A stretch of 6,395 bases of DNA from DASXTB01 sp036505615 (GTDB lineage Bacteria; Acidobacteriota; UBA6911; JACQSX01): contig DASXTB010000325.1 in assembly GCA_036505615.1 (NCBI GenBank), positions 1 to 6,395 on the forward strand, read 5' to 3'. Positions 5,524 through 6,395 of the stretch are shown piece by piece (position 1 is the first letter of the stretch; the number at the start of each line of letters is the position of its first letter). A model generated the notes under the pieces. It saw only the letters and a list, made by a program, of their open reading frames with translations, did not search any database and was not told where the DNA came from. The translations under genes and the position numbers were made by a program.

Positions 5524-5623
5524 CTCTCGCTTTCTCGTGCCGCTGGAGGCCAACCCCTTGGTAGAGCCCTGTGCTAGCGAAGAATCTTTCGCTCCGCTGG
5601 AACAAGCCCGGCGAAGGCCTCCC

Positions 5624-5658
5624 ATGATCGTGATGACCGATGACTGATGACCAATGAC
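5624..5658. repeat. Heptamer array, TGATGAC type
   Basis: TGATGAC, CGATGAC, TGATGAC and CAATGAC (5631-5658) follow without gaps, preceded by a decayed ATGATCG. The array begins 15 bp after the TAG stop of the small secreted-protein gene. The units contain TGA, so this family is not open in all frames. Confidence 0.75.
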
Positions 5659-5673
5659 ATATTCAGTCGCGGC

Positions 5674-6117
5674 CTATTTCTTCTCTGCCTCCACCGTGTC
5701 GAGCGGGATGTCCCAGTGAGCAATCAGAATCTCGAAACGGCGCTGCTCCTCTCTTTCGAAAACAGTTTTGTCCGGATAAAGTTGCCGTAGCTCCGCTTCC
5801 GTCAGCGACCCGGCCAGCATGGCCGCCGGATTCTTGTAAACCAAAGTGACGCGATAATCCCACCTGCCGTCTTCCGTGGCATGATAGCGCGGCTTCACGA
5901 TATCGATGCGTAGGATATTCCCCTTCTCCTGCTGTTTCTTCAGCACCGGATAGTGATTCTTCAAGAATAGGCGCAAGAACTCATCGGCATATCCCCATTT
6001 TGCTTTGTAGTAATAGTCGACTGTGGCCGGCCGCTCCATGGGGTTCGGCGTCTGCCCTCGAATGGATTGCACCGCTGCAGCGGTTACTGCCACTAGCAGA
6101 ATGAATAATCGGGTCAT
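5674..6117 (-). CDS. Small secreted protein of unknown function
   Basis: 147 residues. The first 21-22 form a signal peptide (Arg3, core LFILLVAVTAAAV, likely cleavage near SIRG/QTP), so export from the cytoplasm is expected. The mature part alternates a strand (VDYYYKAKWG), an amphipathic helix (about 44-66), strands (ILRIDIVKPRYH and DYRVTLVYK) and a C-terminal helical stretch ending EAEKK. This pattern could suit a ferredoxin-like alpha/beta fold, but I do not recognise a named family and assign no function. The ATG at 6117 is supported by AGGAGG five bases upstream. The gene follows the CDP-alcohol phosphatidyltransferase-like gene after 31 bp, so the two are probably co-transcribed. The stop is TAG at 5676-5674. 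Confidence 0.85.
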   Translation of the reverse strand: MTRLFILLVAVTAAAVQSIRGQTPNPMERPATVDYYYKAKWGYADEFLRLFLKNHYPVLKKQQEKGNILRIDIVKPRYHATEDGRWDYRVTLVYKNPAAMLAGSLTEAELRQLYPDKTVFEREEQRRFEILIAHWDIPLDTVEAEKK

Positions 6118-6122
6118 GAGTT

Positions 6123-6128
6123 CCTCCT
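6123..6128 (-). promoter_or_regulatory. Strong ribosome-binding site of the small secreted-protein gene
   Basis: AGGAGG on the minus strand, five bases before the ATG at 6117. It is the clearest Shine-Dalgarno site in the window and fixes the start of the 147-residue protein. It lies in the 31-bp gap after the upstream stop codon. Confidence 0.85.
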
Positions 6129-6148
6129 GAAATTGTTATTCTTCCTTT

Positions 6149-6395
6149 TCAAATCCTCTCTGCGTTGTAGAGCCTGTAGGTGTGCCGCACAACAGAAATG
6201 ATAATTACAACCGCCAGAGCTACAGTGGCAACCACTCCTCCCACATCGTAAAACAAGTATTTTCCGCCAAAGAGACTGACCTGCGGCTTCACCAAAACAA
6301 ACACGTTCCCTGTGGCGAGCAGGATTCTCAATTCGGTGGGGCCAAAAATCCAAAATGACAACTCGAACGTACCAATGCTGTAAGTCGCGAGATAA
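6149..6395 (-). CDS. CDP-alcohol phosphatidyltransferase-family membrane protein (C-terminal end, cut by window edge)
   Basis: The frame is open from the window edge (first full codon 6394-6392) to TGA at 6151-6149, giving about 81 residues. The stretch YLATYSIGTFELSFWIFGPTELRILLATGN, with its FGPTELR core, resembles the C-terminal half of a bacterial branch of CDP-alcohol phosphatidyltransferases. These are integral membrane enzymes that join a CDP-activated lipid to an alcohol in phospholipid synthesis. One more membrane segment follows (YLFYDVGGVVATVALAVVIIISVV), then a short basic tail. The catalytic metal-binding Asp motif lies upstream, outside the window, so activity and head group cannot be judged. 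The assignment is by recalled resemblance. An overlapping frame at 6114-6353 is a shadow. Confidence 0.75.
   Translation of the reverse strand, partial: YLATYSIGTFELSFWIFGPTELRILLATGNVFVLVKPQVSLFGGKYLFYDVGGVVATVALAVVIIISVVRHTYRLYNAERI

Larger units (their letters stand above)
5277..5673. other. Gene-free stretch between the small secreted-protein gene and the membrane-protein gene
   Basis: No supported gene. The stretch holds a 39-bp inverted repeat (5370-5523) and heptamer boxes at 5313-5329 and 5624-5658. On the minus strand TTGACT (5310-5305) resembles a -35 box, but no well-spaced -10 was found. Confidence 0.7.

Noticed and set aside
5327..5605. 92-residue minus-strand reading frame
   Set aside because: It spans the 39-bp inverted repeat and spacer and has no recognisable domain. 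The DNA is better explained as a palindromic repeat.
6114..6353. 79-residue minus-strand reading frame overlapping the right-end gene
   Set aside because: The other frame (6149-6395) continues to the window edge and matches CDP-alcohol phosphatidyltransferase sequence; this one is compositionally odd and overlaps the downstream start.

Overview
The window looks like chromosomal DNA from a free-living, moderately GC-rich bacterium. The intergenic repeats suggest a soil or sediment lineage such as Verrucomicrobiota. These repeats are short-period GAATGCC-, TGATGAC- and GGAGGCA-type arrays and paired GC-rich palindromes. This placement is an inference; Acidobacteriota or another deep soil lineage is not excluded. 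All five credible genes lie on the minus strand, so transcription runs from right to left.

In transcription order: (1) the C-terminal end of a CDP-alcohol phosphatidyltransferase-family membrane enzyme (6395 to 6149, cut by the window edge); (2) 31 bp later, a small secreted protein of unknown function (6117 to 5674); (3) a 397 bp gene-free stretch (5277-5673) holding a 39-bp inverted repeat and two heptamer boxes; (4) a polytopic GT-C-like membrane protein (5276 to 3177) interrupted in frame by a large inverted pair of heptamer arrays; (5) malQ, 4-alpha-glucanotransferase (3180 to 1648), whose ATG overlaps the previous stop by 4 bp; (6) a 606 bp gene-free stretch (1042-1647) with a 283 bp inverted-repeat element; (7) the N-terminal 347 residues of a secreted GH13 cyclomaltodextrinase/neopullulanase-like enzyme (1041 to 1, cut by the window edge).

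Functionally, the GH13 enzyme and MalQ fit together in maltodextrin use: an exported enzyme cleaves alpha-glucans or cyclodextrins, and cytoplasmic MalQ disproportionates the resulting maltooligosaccharides. The GT-C-like protein is translationally coupled to malQ but has no obvious metabolic link to it. The lipid enzyme and the small secreted protein appear to form a separate short transcription unit.

The most unusual content is the repeats. Three separate long inverted-repeat structures (1240-1522, 4190-4667, 5370-5523) sit within 4.3 kb. At least three repeat families of unrelated sequence share a 7-bp period. One of them, GGAGGCA/TGCCTCC, is open in all six reading frames and has been absorbed as about 160 residues of the membrane protein. 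No CRISPR array, transposase, tRNA or rRNA was seen.
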